Assembly: GCA_014773175.1 (NCBI GenBank)
Contig: VXCM01001343.1
Span: forward strand, 71,442 to 135,441
Reading direction: 5' to 3'
Source: Lucifuga dentata
Taxonomy: Eukaryota; Chordata; Actinopteri; Ophidiiformes; Bythitidae
DNA: 64,000 nucleotides
Part shown: in pieces, positions 10,935-24,502 of the stretch
Position numbering within the stretch: position 1 is the stretch's first letter
Layout of the letters: every line of letters starts with the position of its first letter
Position numbers and translations under genes: made by a program
Notes under the pieces: generated by a model
Told to the model about the DNA's origin: nothing
Databases searched by the model: none
The model's input: the letters and a program-made list of their open reading frames with translations, nothing else

Positions 10935-13900
10935 GTGAGTAACGCGAGATATCGTTATTATACTTCTTAGTTTTTAATATCCATTCGATTGTGTGATTTA
11001 TTCGCCTGAAATGTAAGTGAAATCATGAAATCACTTTGTTTCATGCCTTGTTATGTAATCCAGGATAAATTATCTATCATAAATGTGAAACAGGGAAGGT
11101 TTATGTACTTTACAACTATATGGTCGTTTGATCATGTTGTATAGAATGTCAGTCCGAAGCAAACTATGAATAATTAAACGTGGCAGACTATCACATGCCT
11201 GTATGAAAGGACTATGCCTCTCTGCAGGCTCAGTTAAATGAATAAATACATTGCTCTTCACTCTGTTTATGTCACATGGCTTCATAACGCCCTTGTGAGT
11301 GACTCGTGCTCAGTCACACCTTCCACCAATATAATGCAATTAACGTCACTTCCTTTAACTTTGATATGGCCTATCTACCATGGAACAACTGAATTAGTAA
11401 GATCCATGGAGCAAATAACAGGGTTTAAAAGGTTTTTTTTTTCTTTGTGACAAGCTATGATTTATTACATGGATTTATATCTGAGCCTGGCCATATTTGT
11501 GCTGCAATATTAACAAGGTGATGCAGAGTTCACAAATTTATTGCTAGTGTATCATCATCTTGTTTCTTGAGATGGAAAATCAAGAAACGCTGACATTCTG
11601 AGCGTCCCAAGTTATGAACTTCAATTTGTCCGCTGAAGGGGTCAGGAAGTAAGGCTTAATGCCATCAAGAATGTTGTTTAGAATGTTAAATCCACAACTG
11701 AAGGACTGCCAGGCCTCGATATCAAATCAAGATTCAAAGACTTTATTGTCATATGCACAGACAAGCGAGCTGCACTGCACAATGAAATTCTTACTTTACA
11801 GCCGACTTTTGCCTTGTAAAAGAATAGGACAAAAAGTATAGACATAGTACAAAACAATAATGGAATACGGTGCAATAATATGTAAACAGTAAAACAAAAA
11901 AAGGTAATTTGATTCAAAACACATTGTCTTATTTTACATACAGTTACAGACTAGAGAACATTTGAGAAAAGCAGAAAGGATAAAGTCAGAATGTTGTGGA
12001 TAAGTATCAAGCGAATGAAAGATTATTAAGAATCGTTGAACAGAGGTTTTTTTTTCCTGCACATACAGTAGATGTATTGAATTTTAGCTGAAGAATTGTA
12101 ATTGATGGGATTATAAGAGGGACCATGTAGACACAATCTGCAAGTGTTATATTAAAAGCTTAGGTGTCAACTTACTGACTTGTAGGCTATAATATTTCAC
12201 CTGCTGCTACCAGTGTGAGCAGTTTTAGCATTACGTCTTGGTTTAGTGTTTATGACTGGAGACAATTTAAGGTAGAGGAACTACTGTGTGTGTGTGTTTG
12301 TTTTTGTTGTGTCTGTGTGGTACGAAGGAAAGTGGAAGAGCTGAAGAGGCATTTTCCTTAGTTATAGCTGTCTGCTGGCCGAGACATAAAGGCAAAGCAT
12401 CTGTCCAATCTAAGAGTGGCACGTGGGTGAGGAGAACGAACGGCATACTCAGCAATATGTACACACACACACACACGCACATGCGCACGCACCAGTAATC
12501 GACAGTCAGCCTGCCAGCATAAATAAGAAGCTTGTGAAGATGAACAGCTGTGTGTTGATGTTACAGAAAAACATTTCTGTGGGACACTCCAGAGTTTATG
12601 GTTCTGGACTCACAGTGCAGCTCAAGGAAAGCATATTTTCATACAGACTACACATCCATATGATAGTTTGGAGTTTAAAATGAGGACAGCATGCAGGCAT
12701 CAGTCCTGATTAATGAAGAAAAACTAAATATGAGCTCCTCTTATAATGCAATGGCAATAAAAGTAATAATGTACAAGAGGTACAAATCTCACTGGAGTTG
12801 CATGCTAAAAATACATGCAACTAGAAGGGCTGTCTGTAGAGTGCATACCTCCACCAAGGCTGGACAAGCCAAAACAAAAAAAACAAAAAAAAACAAAGAA
12901 ATTGTCTTGTTCTAATAATATACTGACTTACAGAGAAAGAAATGACAATAATAAGAATAAGAATAGTACTTAATTGCTTTGTTTGCCATAAGAAACAGTA
13001 GTTTTTAATATATATATATATATATGTATTCGGACCAAATTGCACCCATTAATAGTGTATCGTGGGTCTACTGCTTATTGGAATTTATACAAATTGTTGA
13101 TGAAAGGGCTGGATTTAGTCCAGAGTGGGGGACATGTTATTTATGGGGGAAAACATGTTACTCTTCCTCCGTGTTATGTCTAAATGTAATAACAAATAAA
13201 TTGACAAATGACAAATAAATTATGTCAGTGATACTGAGATCAATTTAAACACTCAACAGCAGGAGCATTTTTAATCTCAAAACTGAATTTAGATGATAGA
13301 TCTGTATTATCTACTGTTCAGAGTCTTCCTCCTATGCTTATTTGCCACCGTATCATTAAATTCTGAATACTGTAACTCTACTAGTCTCATACTTCAGGTC
13401 ACTTGACTAATTCTGCCTTGTAGTCAGCTGCATACTGGACCTCCTTTTTGTCCTTGTGCTCACTGACCTGTTAAGGACCCTGAGAGGACATTAGCAGCCT
13501 TTGGTGAGGTTGCTTCAGTGTTGGATAACTAAAAATGTACACTACAAATGTACACCACACAGACCTTATGTTTTAGACTTTGTATTTTTATATTATTCAT
13601 TACAACTTTTTTGCTTTTTAAGATGTAACTCATCAGAGTACTTATCTGATAATTATAAACTGGATGAAACTAAACAGTTTTTTTGTTTGTTTTGTTTTGT
13701 TTTTGTTTTTTTTAAGTGGCTTGGAACTTTGGTACCCTATTTCAGGAAAATGTCAGTCCTTTCTAAAAATTTTACCAAATACCTGCCAAAATACCTGTGG
13801 TTATTTTAAACAGAATCTCCTCCAGTAGCAAACAAAGCCCTGGTTTAGCTTGTGCAATAAATACTTTGACTCTATTCCGTTTATGCAGTAGGTTTAAATG

Positions 13901-16900
13901 CATGTTACTGGTTTAATATATGTGTTAGAAAAAAGATATGTGAGGGACACAAGCAAGACTTGCCAGCACACCGGTCCCACAGTGGATTATCTCACTGAAA
14001 GCAATTAAGTGCACAAAATATTATTTTCTATCTTTGCTTTGGCTAACGTGCTATTTTTTTTTATTTATCCTGCAGACAGAAGACACAGAACAACAGATCA
14101 TCAGGGAAACCTTCCACTTGGTCTCAAAAAGAGACGAGAACGTCTGTAATTTCCTTGAAGGTGGAATGTAAGTTTTGACGTCTGGGTGCATTTATAGACC
14201 TGCAGCTGAATGAGCAAATGTCTAGTTTGTGATAGTTTCTCTAAATGCTAAAGAAATATTTATAAACTCAGAACTTAGTGGCAGTAAATCCTCAACTTGA
14301 CCATTAATCTCTTACGCAGCATCACAGGAATTATTTTCCACTATAAACGAAAGCTCTGAGGGTTTTGTGAATGACGATCAATGGAAATAGTGTTTTAATT
14401 TATCATTCATGAATGAGGGCCTCACTGAATGTGTTGTTTTACCCTGTGTACGCTCTCTCTCTCTCTCTCACTCACTCGCTCACTCACTCCTCTCTGTCTC
14501 TCTAATTTCATCTGTCATCGCATGACATCAAAGATCAATTTTGAACTTCAGAAATACGATTTTAAATATTGTGTCTTCCAGCAGTGACTCTCCAACATTT
14601 TTGAACCAAGTACCATCTCACCAATTTGCTGTACTGAAAATGAGACATTTTTAGTATGTCTCCATAAAACAGATGTACATAGTGAGTGTATGCATGGCAT
14701 GAGTTTAGCTGTTTTCAACAAAAATTCATTATATAAAGAGAATAATAACTAAACTTAAAAATTCTTAATGAAACCTGCTTTATTTGTGAATAATTTACAT
14801 TCAAGTAACAGAATTTCCATAACTTTTAGTTCTCTGCAGAAATTTCCAGTCATTAGTTGTTCCACCAGGAGGTACTTCAACTATTGATGTTGGTACTCAA
14901 ACCACAGTTTGAGAAACACTGCCTCAGAGTACACAATACATTCTAGTAGACTGTTTGTTGAAGATTGTAACAACAGTTAGGTAATATCACAATATCACAG
15001 CTAGTATTTAGAAATAGTAAAAAATCACAAAACTCTGTCACATGACACAGGTTTAAGGGGATTACAGCACTTCCTGTGGCTCAAGTGTGTGTGTGTGTGT
15101 GTGTGTTTCTGTGTAAGTGTGTTTTGTGTGGGAAAGGGCCTTCTGCTTAGGAGAATATATGTTCACTCTGAATTCACTGAGGTCTTACCAAATCCTGCAA
15201 CAGATTAACCAAGAATTATCTCCCATATTTGTCCATGTTAGTGTATCTTATTCCATATATTTACACTTGTTCTCTTCCAACTGAAACCATTCTGTTTTTC
15301 TGTTTGAGTCTTTCTGAATTATGTGTCAAATGTCATAACATGTTTACAGCAATTATCTCAGGTCATGCTAAGAATAGAGTGCAGCATTTTATGTGTTAAC
15401 TGCTCATGGGTTTGAATTCATTAACTAATGTAAATGTTCCATAAGCTGTACCCTGTAACCTGTAATCCCCTTGGCTGGGTATTATAGGTACTGGAGTAAA
15501 ATGATTTGTTTATGTAATATATTTGTAATGAGTCTTTGTCTCCTGTGTGTTAGGTTGATTGGAGGATCAGACTACAAGCTGATCTACAGACACTATGCCA
15601 CACTGTACTTTGTGTTTTGTGTGGACTCCTCGGAAAGTGAACTAGGAATTTTAGACTTAATCCAGGTAAAAGCCTGGGAAATTAAAGTATCTGTGACCAT
15701 ATTTAACAAAGACTTTGAGTGTTCTTTAATTTGTGTCTGTGTTACAATCTATGGCAACTTTATTTTATCCAGTTAATTCCTTCTGCTTACAGGTATTTGT
15801 GGAAACGCTGGACAAATGCTTTGAGAATGTCTGTGAGCTTGACTTAATTTTTCATGTAGACAAGGTAGGAAATTTCATTCTGTTTTGCTTTGTGTGATGT
15901 CACATGTTGAATGTTATATCAGTCACCTCCGACCTTGTGTGATATCACAAATGAGTTATTACTATTCTGCCTCATATTATGTAATCACACCTATCTCATG
16001 ACTTATTTCTTGTTTACAAATTCACTTTGGTGGTGGATGGATGGACATTCCTTTACATCTATTTTAACTTTTAACTTAAAACATTTTCACCCCATTTCCA
16101 TATGCATTGCCTTGTCACAGAACAGTTTAAGTTTCTATTAAAAAAAAAAAAAAACTTGTGGGGAAACTGCAATTTAAAATATAATTTTATATTATATTTG
16201 ATTGAAAAATAGTTCTAGAGTCATTATAATACAAGGCATCCAAGCTCAGCAACAACTTCTACATGTTTACCCAAAAACAGCTGGTTAATAGTTGTTTTAA
16301 ACTTAAATTGACAGTGAATGTGCAAAGTCAGTAAATTAAAAATCCTGAAAAAACAATATTTATTGAGTAGGAATTCCTTGTTTGGACAGTACCATATAAA
16401 AACAAAACAGAGTATTTGATTAAGTAAATCTTAAATCATGATGAAAGTTTTAACAGAGGGCTCAAGGCTACTGAAAAAATGGGGGGTGGGGTGGAATTCA
16501 CTTTGACTTCAAAGACTATCTGATTTTGGAGGATTTAAAATGATTCAGTTTTTCAATATGTAGGTAGAAAATAGACCAGAGCAACCAGCTAAACCTGAAG
16601 TGTAATGCTGCCCATGAACAAAATGTTTTTAATAGTGTTTGGAAGATTTATCATCCAACTTTTTGGCCTGGCCCCAGTGAAACAGCGTTATAATAGATGG
16701 AACCTTCTTGTATGCTGCGGTGAGAAATAGCTTAAGCTTGTAGTAACTACAAAAAGTTACCAGTAATAATATCTTCTGTCTATTGAAATGGATGTAAGGC
16801 ATATAATCTATTTTCTAGGATGTAAATAGTTTCTGCAAATGTTAATATACATGTAAATTAGTAGGCAATAATATTTGGGTATGTTTCACTTAGGTCCACA

Positions 16901-19900
16901 ACATTCTGGCAGAGATGGTAATGGGTGGAATGGTCCTGGAGACAAACATGAATGAAATCATCACACAGGTGGATGCCCAGAACAAGATGGAGAAGTCTGA
17001 GGTAAGTGTAACCCTGCCTGTCCACTGTGCGTATGACCTGACTCTACCTTCATACTTTGTAAGGTATTGTATACAGTATGCAGGCATGTGTGTATGCTGC
17101 ACCCTGCATGCTACTATCCAGTGCCCATGTGGATGCTTCCTACCTACTCCTTAGTGTTTGTGCTCTTTTCCTTTTGCTGTCGCACTGCTCAAAACACAAA
17201 TCAAGGCTCAACATATTCTCTCCTATATGCCTTGATATGAAGTTAATATAATATCACAGTCACCATTTTTGTCATATGGTAACTTAACATTGTCTGATGC
17301 AGAATCTCTGATCATTTAAACTCTCGGTCTCCATCTTATATTAATATCTTGTCAGTTTTAGTGACATTGAGTAATGAAAATAAGAGGCAGTAGGCTTTAT
17401 ATGCTAATTATTTCAGAGTAGAGTGTGAAATTAACAAGCTGTTCATGTAAGGGTAAATGTTTTTCTAATGCATTTTGGATCTCAGAGCCGGACATTGCTT
17501 TGCTTTCCATACAGCTTCTGCTAACAGACAAATATTCATTTATATTTAACATATCTTGTTTGATTATACACATTCATCACTATGTGACGCTGTTACAGCC
17601 AGAGACAATTCAATGAAATCTTTTCTATTTTGCATAATACAGATTTCAGCCTGTGATGACACGAAACATAACTCCACTAATGATTTGGCTTTGTTTTGAG
17701 TTTACCAATAGTAATTTTATTTTTGAATCTCTTTTTGTACTTTTGTAATGAGTATGTTAACTAATGTAAACTTTTGTAATAATGTATGCAGATAAGCAGT
17801 GACAAAAACACCACAAAGTTGAGGCTGACTTGTTTTCTAACTGGCTGACATCAGATGTGTGATCTAATGTTTACTGAAAGTTTAAAACTACAGAATCATA
17901 TTCCAGTAATTAACTTTTTTTAAACCTATAATCTGAGTTGCTTTATGTGCTTTGAACCAGACAGGCTCTCATTTTTGATCGATGATGTGTAAGCAGAATC
18001 TTTTACTGTTGAACAATCATCAGAACTGCTCTGTCTCTTCCCTCTTGGACCTACCCTAGACCACAGTGTGTGTTTTCACCACAGTGATGCTAATTCAAAA
18101 TGACATTGTCGCTTTATAGGCCAGTATCTGGGGAATAGGAATGAGCTGTTTTTCCAAACTGGCAAGGACTGATTTGTTTTTTTCATCAAGCTGATTTTCT
18201 TAATAAATGTCTTCTTTTTTGGGGGGCACTTTAGATAACTCATCAGGTTATAGATGTGGTCTATGATAGGTCTTTTTTCTGTGGAGATAAATTGTTATTA
18301 CTTTAATCTGCTTTAACATTCCTCATTCCTCTTTTTCCTGACCCTTTCTAGTTCTTTCCATTCTTCTCTCTCTCTCTCTCTCTTTACAGACGTTTATCTT
18401 TCAGTCTACCAGGCAGGACAGGTAGACACAGGTACTGCTAAATTTACAACCAAGTACTGTAACCTTAATTGAAGTTTACTCCCCCAGAGTCTATCCATAG
18501 GCCCTCCATGTAATAATAAAACTGACGTCACTAACACGGAAATCTTTCACGGCAGACCCAAAAATATACCAATTTCTCTTCTTTCATTGCAATTACTGTT
18601 ATTTTGATGAATGATAATAGAAACATCTGAATATATAATGCAATCAGTTACAGTAGCTATGCAGTAAAACAAGGCAAGGCAAATTTGTTTGTATAGTACT
18701 GTTCAAACATAAAGGCGATTCAAAGTGCTTTACACAAGGCAAAATGCATTAAAACAACATTTAAAGGACAATGAGGAAAATAAAACAAGAATATATAAAT
18801 ATAATAAGTTACAATCAAATCAAATTAAAAACAGAATGATCTTTATAGTACAGTTACAGTGTTATTCGGCCCCAGATTAAATTACAGTGAAGACATTAAA
18901 TTTGGTGTAATAAAAACCAAATTAAGTACTACCTTTGTGATGTTGAATACTTATTGGGAGTGTGTTTGAGAGCTGTTAGTTCAACTCTGTGGCCATGTTT
19001 GAAGTTTGTGGTGTTGCTGCAGGGACTTTGTCATATTGTCCACCTACTGTAGTTCAAAGAAATGTAGACCTGACTGGCTGGAATGGCTACAGTTAGTTTA
19101 TAACAAGGCTAGACCAGTAGGAATGCCTCATTACAATTTGTCAGAAGGTGAAATCTTCATTTCTCTTTTGTCTTCCAAACTCTCTTAAAACGTTCTGCAG
19201 TATTACTTTCTAGGTGTTCTTTGCCACGCTCTGTTGCTTTATTGTGTTATGTGTTCTCTATTAATGCTTGAAATTAGATCTCTGCATGAATGTATAAGAC
19301 ATTCTTGTGTTTGATACTCATCTCATGTGTAAGTAGGACACCATCAGGACTCATCTGGTCTAAAATGGTGTGTTGTGCGAAGGCCTTACCTTTGGAACCA
19401 CGTGTAGTTGTCCTTGAACCAAAGATCAGGAATGGTGGACTGCTCTTTAAAAATATCTGCAGTCTGGCTTATATAGACCATAAAACCAAAGAATTCCCAT
19501 CTGTTACACAACTAGTGTGATTATTTATGGAGCCATGAGTCACTCAATGTTTGATTAGAAAACAGTTATTCTGGACTTTCACAGTAAGTCTCCAGGCTAC
19601 CTGCTGTAGGGGAAAATTAGCTCCAGTCTGACACCTGAATACTGAGCCTGTGTGCTGGATCAGCATTCCTCTCAGTTAACATTAGTCTCTTTGATTCTTG
19701 GCAGAGGGAGAGGCGGCCAAAAGACAAATGCACCATTGAGATAATCTTGTTAAAATAACTGAAGTGGATAAATGTGCATTTTAGACATCAGAATCCTTTT
19801 CAGGTACAAGGTGTCCCACGAAATGTCTCTGCTTTGTGTCACTAAATGTGTAAATATGTTATTCATTTGATTGTGTTTCCGCTTTTCTAAAAAAGAGGCA

Positions 19901-21150
19901 GTGAACACACAGTTTGTTACCTGTTAGCATGTTTATCTGATTTATCGGTGTTAACACTCCCTGGTAATTTTTGGGTTTGTCTGCCAAAGATTCTATTGAG
20001 GGATCTCTAACTGCAGTGATTCTCAAATGTCCGTTCATAATTTAGACAAAAAATTAAAATCACACTGTCTCCAGATGTCTTTTATTGGTCAATAGGCCAA
20101 ATTATCCTCATGGTTTCCTTAGAAATGATCATATATCTTGTAAACATTGAGATTCATTGTGTTAGAGTGGGTTTCCTCATTTGTCCCCAGAGTAGATCTC
20201 CCATTGTAGTTCAGTACTAGACTTGCAACTTGCTCATATCATCAGTAATTAACACCATAAAAATGTAAACAGCTCAAAATTCCCCTGCTCTATGTATGTT
20301 TTTAGTTAGACATCTAAATGTTATAGTTTCGAGTAGTCTTTCTTTTGATGTGGAAATTCCACTAATAGTGAACAACCTACTAAAGGTATCACCTGTGTTA
20401 TAATTTCTAAATGTTATAGGTTTTTTTTTTTTTTTTAAAAAAACACATTCAGTACATACCTATCTATTTAAAACATCATTTCCCTCTTCATATCCAAATC
20501 CATTTTTCTGCTTTACTCAATTCTCTCCTTGCATTTTTTTTTTTTTTTTTTCNTTTTTTTTTTTTTTTTTTACCTTTATTGGTCCTGAAGAGTCCGGTGG
20601 GTTCACTTTCCAAGCAATGCTGCCTTTACTCATTGATAAATGTCAAGTAGAAAATTAGTGAATGGTCTAGTTACAGTATGTCCTCACAGTTGATTCATAA
20701 TTGGCTCTGGTTGTGATGTAAAAACCATTAGAGAACCAAATAATGCATGTGCATATGAAGCTACAAAGGCATCTGAATGTACATTTGCACATGTTGTCTG
20801 TCTTAGTAGATGTTAATGCTTTTGCATTTTGTTGACTGTTTTCTGTCTAGTACTGTCTTAAGGACCGTTTTGTGTACGTATGTGTGTCCAGTGTTCAGTG
20901 TCTTCTGTGGGTTGTGATGTGTAGTTATGTACAACATGTTTATCTGATGTACCGGTGTTACTCTTTATCAACCCTGCTTGTGTGTGTTGTGTGTGTCTTT
21001 TTGTGTGTGTTGTGTGTACAGGCCGGTATTGCAGGAGCGCCTGCTCGTGCTGTATCAGCTGTAAAGAACATGAATCTCCCGGAAATGCCCAGAAACATCA
21101 ACATTGGTGACATCAGCATAAAAGTGCCAAACTTACCCTCCTTCAAGTAA
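10866..21150 (+). CDS. ap3s1: AP-3 complex subunit sigma-1 (sigma-3A adaptin), complete, 6 coding exons
   Basis: Small sigma chain of the AP-3 adaptor complex, which packages cargo on endosomal membranes for lysosomes and lysosome-related organelles, with the delta, beta-3 and mu-3 subunits. Coding exons are 10866-10934, 14076-14167, 15554-15665, 15793-15864, 16894-17001 and 21022-21150. All are GT-AG and in phase, giving 193 codons plus stop, the size of human AP3S1. It starts MIKAILIFNNHGKPRLSKFY and carries ETFHLVSKRDENVCNFLEGG and FVETLDKCFENVCELDLIFH, spanning the clathrin-adaptor small-chain fold. The C terminus GDISIKVPNLPSFK and N terminus MIKAILIF fit sigma-3A rather than sigma-3B (AP3S2). 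No breaks or odd residues were seen. Confidence 0.97.
10935..14075 (+). other. ap3s1 intron 1
   Basis: About 3.1 kb. It contains a fish interspersed repeat near 11721-11900, TG/AC microsatellites near 12283-12302 and 12461-12492, and a short TA run near 13009-13025. No embedded gene is seen. Confidence 0.6.
11721..11900. repeat. fish interspersed repeat (GACTTTATTGTCAT type)
   Basis: The motifs TTCAAAGACTTTATTGTCAT and ACAATGAAATTCTTACTTTA occur together. This pairing is typical of a very common fish retroposon 3' end. The family name is not certain from sequence alone. Confidence 0.45.
14076..14167 (+). CDS. ap3s1: ap3s1 coding exon 2
   Basis: Reads TEDTEQQIIRETFHLVSKRD to FLEGG plus AT of a split Met. 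The acceptor is TCCTGCAG and the donor AAT|GTAAGT. Human sigma-3A has Ser instead of Thr at the first residue, as I recall. Confidence 0.95.
15554..15665 (+). CDS. ap3s1: ap3s1 coding exon 3
   Basis: Encodes LIGGSDYKLIYRHYATLY through DSSESELGILDLIQ, the most conserved stretch of the family. The acceptor is GTGTTAG and the donor CCAG|GTAAAA. Confidence 0.97.
15793..15864 (+). CDS. ap3s1: ap3s1 coding exon 4
   Basis: Twenty-four codons, VFVETLDKCFENVCELDLIF to HVDK. The intron before it is only 127 bases. The acceptor is CTTACAG and the donor CAAG|GTAGGA. Confidence 0.97.
16894..17001 (+). CDS. ap3s1: ap3s1 coding exon 5
   Basis: Thirty-six codons from VHNILAEMVMGGMVLETNMN to QNKMEKSE. The acceptor is CACTTAG and the donor GAG|GTAAGT. 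Confidence 0.97.
17002..21021 (+). other. ap3s1 intron 5
   Basis: About 4.0 kb, with a CT run near 18364-18384, a CAAGGCAAGGC repeat at 18669-18800 and an assembly N inside a T tract at 20553. It ends in a TG-rich acceptor region. No embedded gene is seen. Confidence 0.6.
18669..18800. repeat. fish dispersed repeat, CAAGGCAAGGC family, copy 1
   Basis: ACAAGGCAAGGCAAATTTGT, then TTCAAACATAAAGGCGATTC, then AAAGTGCTTTACACAAG. A second copy with the same block order is at 46858-46975, and the pattern is very common in fish genomes. Confidence 0.65.
21022..21150 (+). CDS. ap3s1: ap3s1 coding exon 6 and stop
   Basis: Forty-two codons from AGIAGAPARAVSAVKNMNLP to KVPNLPSFK and TAA. The acceptor TACAG is preceded by a TG-rich tract instead of a usual pyrimidine tract. 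Confidence 0.96.
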   Translation, partial: AGIAGAPARAVSAVKNMNLPEMPRNINIGDISIKVPNLPSFK

Positions 21151-21800
21151 AGACAGCAAGATCTTCAGCCTGCTGGTGTCAGCCAGTGTTTACCATGATG
21201 CAATCTGTTTACCAAAACCTCAAAAACTAGGTTTATTATAGATTCTGAAGGTACTATGTGATTTAAACCTCCTTGTTCTGGTGTTATATTTTTGTTTTTC
21301 TGGTTATGAATTGAATATTTTACATGTTTTTTTTTTTTTTTTTTTTTTGTTTGTTTGAAAGAATAATGAAGTATTTATTTTTCAGTGGTACATTCCTTCT
21401 GCCTCACTGGAGGTTGGCCCTTACACTCAGCTGCTACAGCACAGACCTGTGTCAGTTTGGAATCTAAATCCTTTCCTTTGATGTTTGCTTAAGTCTGTCT
21501 TAAGACTGCAGAGACAATGAAGTTTGGGACAGTAAAATTGTTTTGGTTATGCCAAACTACAAAAATCAGTGGTGGAAAGTAAATGAAGACATTTCAAAGA
21601 GATAATTGAAGCAGGTCTGGTACAGTATTGGAAAGTCATACTTTACATGTAGTTTGCATAAACACATTCAAATGAAAACAAATATTGTTATACTGTGAAT
21701 ATACAGTATAATTATATTATGGATATAAAAAATATATATGTTGAAATTATTTTTTCTTTTCTGATCTGTTTGCAAAAATAAATTTTAAATGATTTACCAT
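21151..21800 (+). other. ap3s1: ap3s1 3' UTR with polyadenylation signal
   Basis: A canonical AATAAA lies at 21777-21782, about 630 bases after the stop, and is the first good signal seen downstream. A long T tract with GTTT units sits near 21327-21355. Cleavage is expected near 21795-21805. Confidence 0.6.
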
Positions 21801-22440
21801 GTCTGATCAAACAAAGTTGATTTCATTTTAATCTCAGCATAAATTTTTTTTCTTGCCTTTTGCAACATAATAAACTCTTCAAACTTAACATATGGGATAT
21901 TGTTTCTGGCCAGACACATTGCTGCTGAGTATTTTTTGTTGCTTTGATTTGTTTACCAGTATTCTGTTTGTTCTTGAGGCAGAAATGTGGATATCTCTTA
22001 TTTGCAGCATAATAAATAAAATCAGCTGTATCTGCAAGAGTAATACGCCAAGTAAGTGTATATAGAAATAATTTAAGCACAAACTAACAACGACAACACC
22101 AACAATAATAATATATTACTGTCATCTGTAGCCATTTTCACAGAATTTAAAGTCACTTGTAGATTCCTTTTTTTTTTTTTTAAAGGCANAAAAAAAAAAA
22201 AAAAAATCTACACACGGAGTTTTGGCTGTTATAACATTGTTACAGAAAATTTCAAACTCTTTTGCACGAAAAAACAATGCTACAATACTGAAAAATTTAA
22301 TATTTTCTCTGTGGCCAGGCATTTATGCATTTTACCCCCCAAATCAATTACATCCTGATTTTCTATATCATTATTACAGAATGTACTCATTGTGATCAAT
22401 TAAATGTCGTTCTCAAAAAATTCCACAGTAAATACCATGG
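21801..22440. other. ap3s1-commd10 intergenic spacer
   Basis: About 0.6 kb of AT-rich DNA without a gene. An assembly N at 22189 sits between a T tract and an A tract. The two genes run in the same direction with little room between them. Confidence 0.5.
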
Positions 22441-22690
22441 ATACGTCTGCTTTGCGTATTTCTCTCCAGCTCTGTTTGTCCATCACTTCTCCCCGTACTA
22501 AGGGCTACCGAGTCAATATGCGTAAATTTGTGCGCAAACCACGTTTCCGAGCGCTCCTGTTCTTTTCTGAATGCGTATTTTTGCGCAGTTTTGACTATCA
22601 CGTGATCGTCTTGTGACAACAGGAAGAAGTGACAATGTAATGCTGTGATACATTTCCAATCTTAATCGCTTATTTACACCAAAGCCAACC
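22441..22690 (+). promoter_or_regulatory. commd10: commd10 promoter region with palindromic E-box
   Basis: CpG content rises here relative to the flanks. ATCACGTGAT, containing TCACGTGA, lies at 22597-22606, about 85 bases before the ATG, and an ETS-like ACAGGAAG follows near 22618. Two related short blocks, ATGCGTAAATTTGTGCGCA and ATGCGTATTTTTGCGCA, lie near 22518 and 22571. No TATA box is seen. Motifs are read directly; their use is inferred. Confidence 0.45.
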
Positions 22691-22719
22691 ATGACTTCTG
22701 TTATTAAAGAAACACAAAG
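22691..22719 (+). CDS. commd10: commd10 coding exon 1
   Basis: Short exon reading MTSVIKETQ plus AG of a split Ser, donor AAAG|GTTTGT. The N terminus is poorly conserved, so the start rests on frame, position and the joined Ser codon. Confidence 0.8.
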
Positions 22720-24431
22720 GTTTGTATTGTTATTCAGAGACACTGAAGCTTTAAAGTAGCTAACGTTAGACTGCCTTTAATTAACAACAGCACCTTTACA
22801 AATCTGTTAATGGTAGCTACAGGGACGCACAGGGGTCTAACGGTTGTACTCTTATTATGAAATTATGTCTCCATGTGTTTTTATGTCTCTGTTTTGATCT
22901 ACATTTTATCCAACCTGCAAGAACTGCAGAGATTTTTTTCCTCTTACAATAATCTATTCGGTTGTAACCACAGGTGGGAACTACATGTACTGTAGTACTA
23001 CTGTAGCAAAGAACAGCTTTCATTAACAGGGTATGTTCGCTTTGTGAGTCATGTTGTACATTTTGATCTACTACATTTACTTGACGACTTGAAAATGACT
23101 TTACACGGTAAATTTTAGATGTAAACTACATGATCATCCTGTAAAGTAGTTCTGAGGCATTGAACCAAACCAGTAGCAGGGAAACCTACTTTTAAGTTTG
23201 ATTATTAAGTGCATTATGATGCTAAAATGGTTTATAATAACATCTCAGACTTAAGAATGCTTATCTTTTGATGGCGTCTTTTTACACTGTTGTTTAAGTA
23301 CTGGTAGTACAACTTAATACCCACATGGACTGTCACAGCTAGTGCAAATGTTAGTTTCCGGTGCACAGACTTGTGGTCTATTATGTGCATGTGTGCATGC
23401 ATTCATTATACTCCTTTGCTTAAATTATTTACACACACATCTTGACTGTTGTGCACTCTTCACACTTGTATTGTTACTGAGACCAGCTGTACTGCTTTCC
23501 TTATTTATCCTGTACAGATTATTACAATTGATACAACACACTTATGTTGTTTACTGATACGGCTGTACATTTGTAGCTACTGTATGTTTGTTGTTACACT
23601 GACAATTGGAGTACAATTCATTCATTTTGATTCATAATCCCTAATTTATATTAATTGAAGGATCACAGTGCTTTCTGAGTCATGGTCATTAACACTGATG
23701 CTTCTTTATTCCTAACAGCATAAAAGAAGCAGTGACTTTAATTAACACGATTGATGTGAACAAGTTCTCCAGGCTGATTTCCCGCATCATACAAAAGCTT
23801 CATCTGAAGGTAAAGACAGCACACAGTTTCATCACTGTACAACACAAGAGAGTTGTGAAGAAGAGGCTTTTTCAACAAAGCTGTAGTGCCAGAGAGTGCA
23901 GAGAATGCATAATGCCTTAATGGAGCATCGGTCAACCCAAGTTCTAATGAATTCATACACATGCATGGCCATGTTGATCACTCACTCACTCCAGTTTTTC
24001 ACAGGACTTAGCTGCCTGTCGAAAGTGGCTTCAATCATTCCAAGAACAGTTTTTCTGTTAATTTTATTTTTTGAATTTTTTTGAAACAGATTATCAGCAT
24101 AATGTAATTAAAAACAGAGAAAAGCACGCTAATAATTTTTGAAGTGGTGACCAACAAATATTTGGTATTTTTATACAATAACTGACAATAACTGACTAAA
24201 ATAATTAATTGTCAAAAATTTAAATAATAGATTAATTGACAAATTCTGTCAGTGGTTTGTGATGCTGCTCTGCAGTTTAGATGAGCCAAAGAGTCAGCCA
24301 ATTACATTTCATCCATTTTCATCCCATATCTCCATTGTTGTTTAGATCAAGTTCAAGTGAATTTGAACTTCATACTTCATAGCTAATGGATATTTTATTT
24401 GGAAATATTCTTGACCCTCAATTAGCAAATA

Positions 24432-24502
<71 letters not shown>

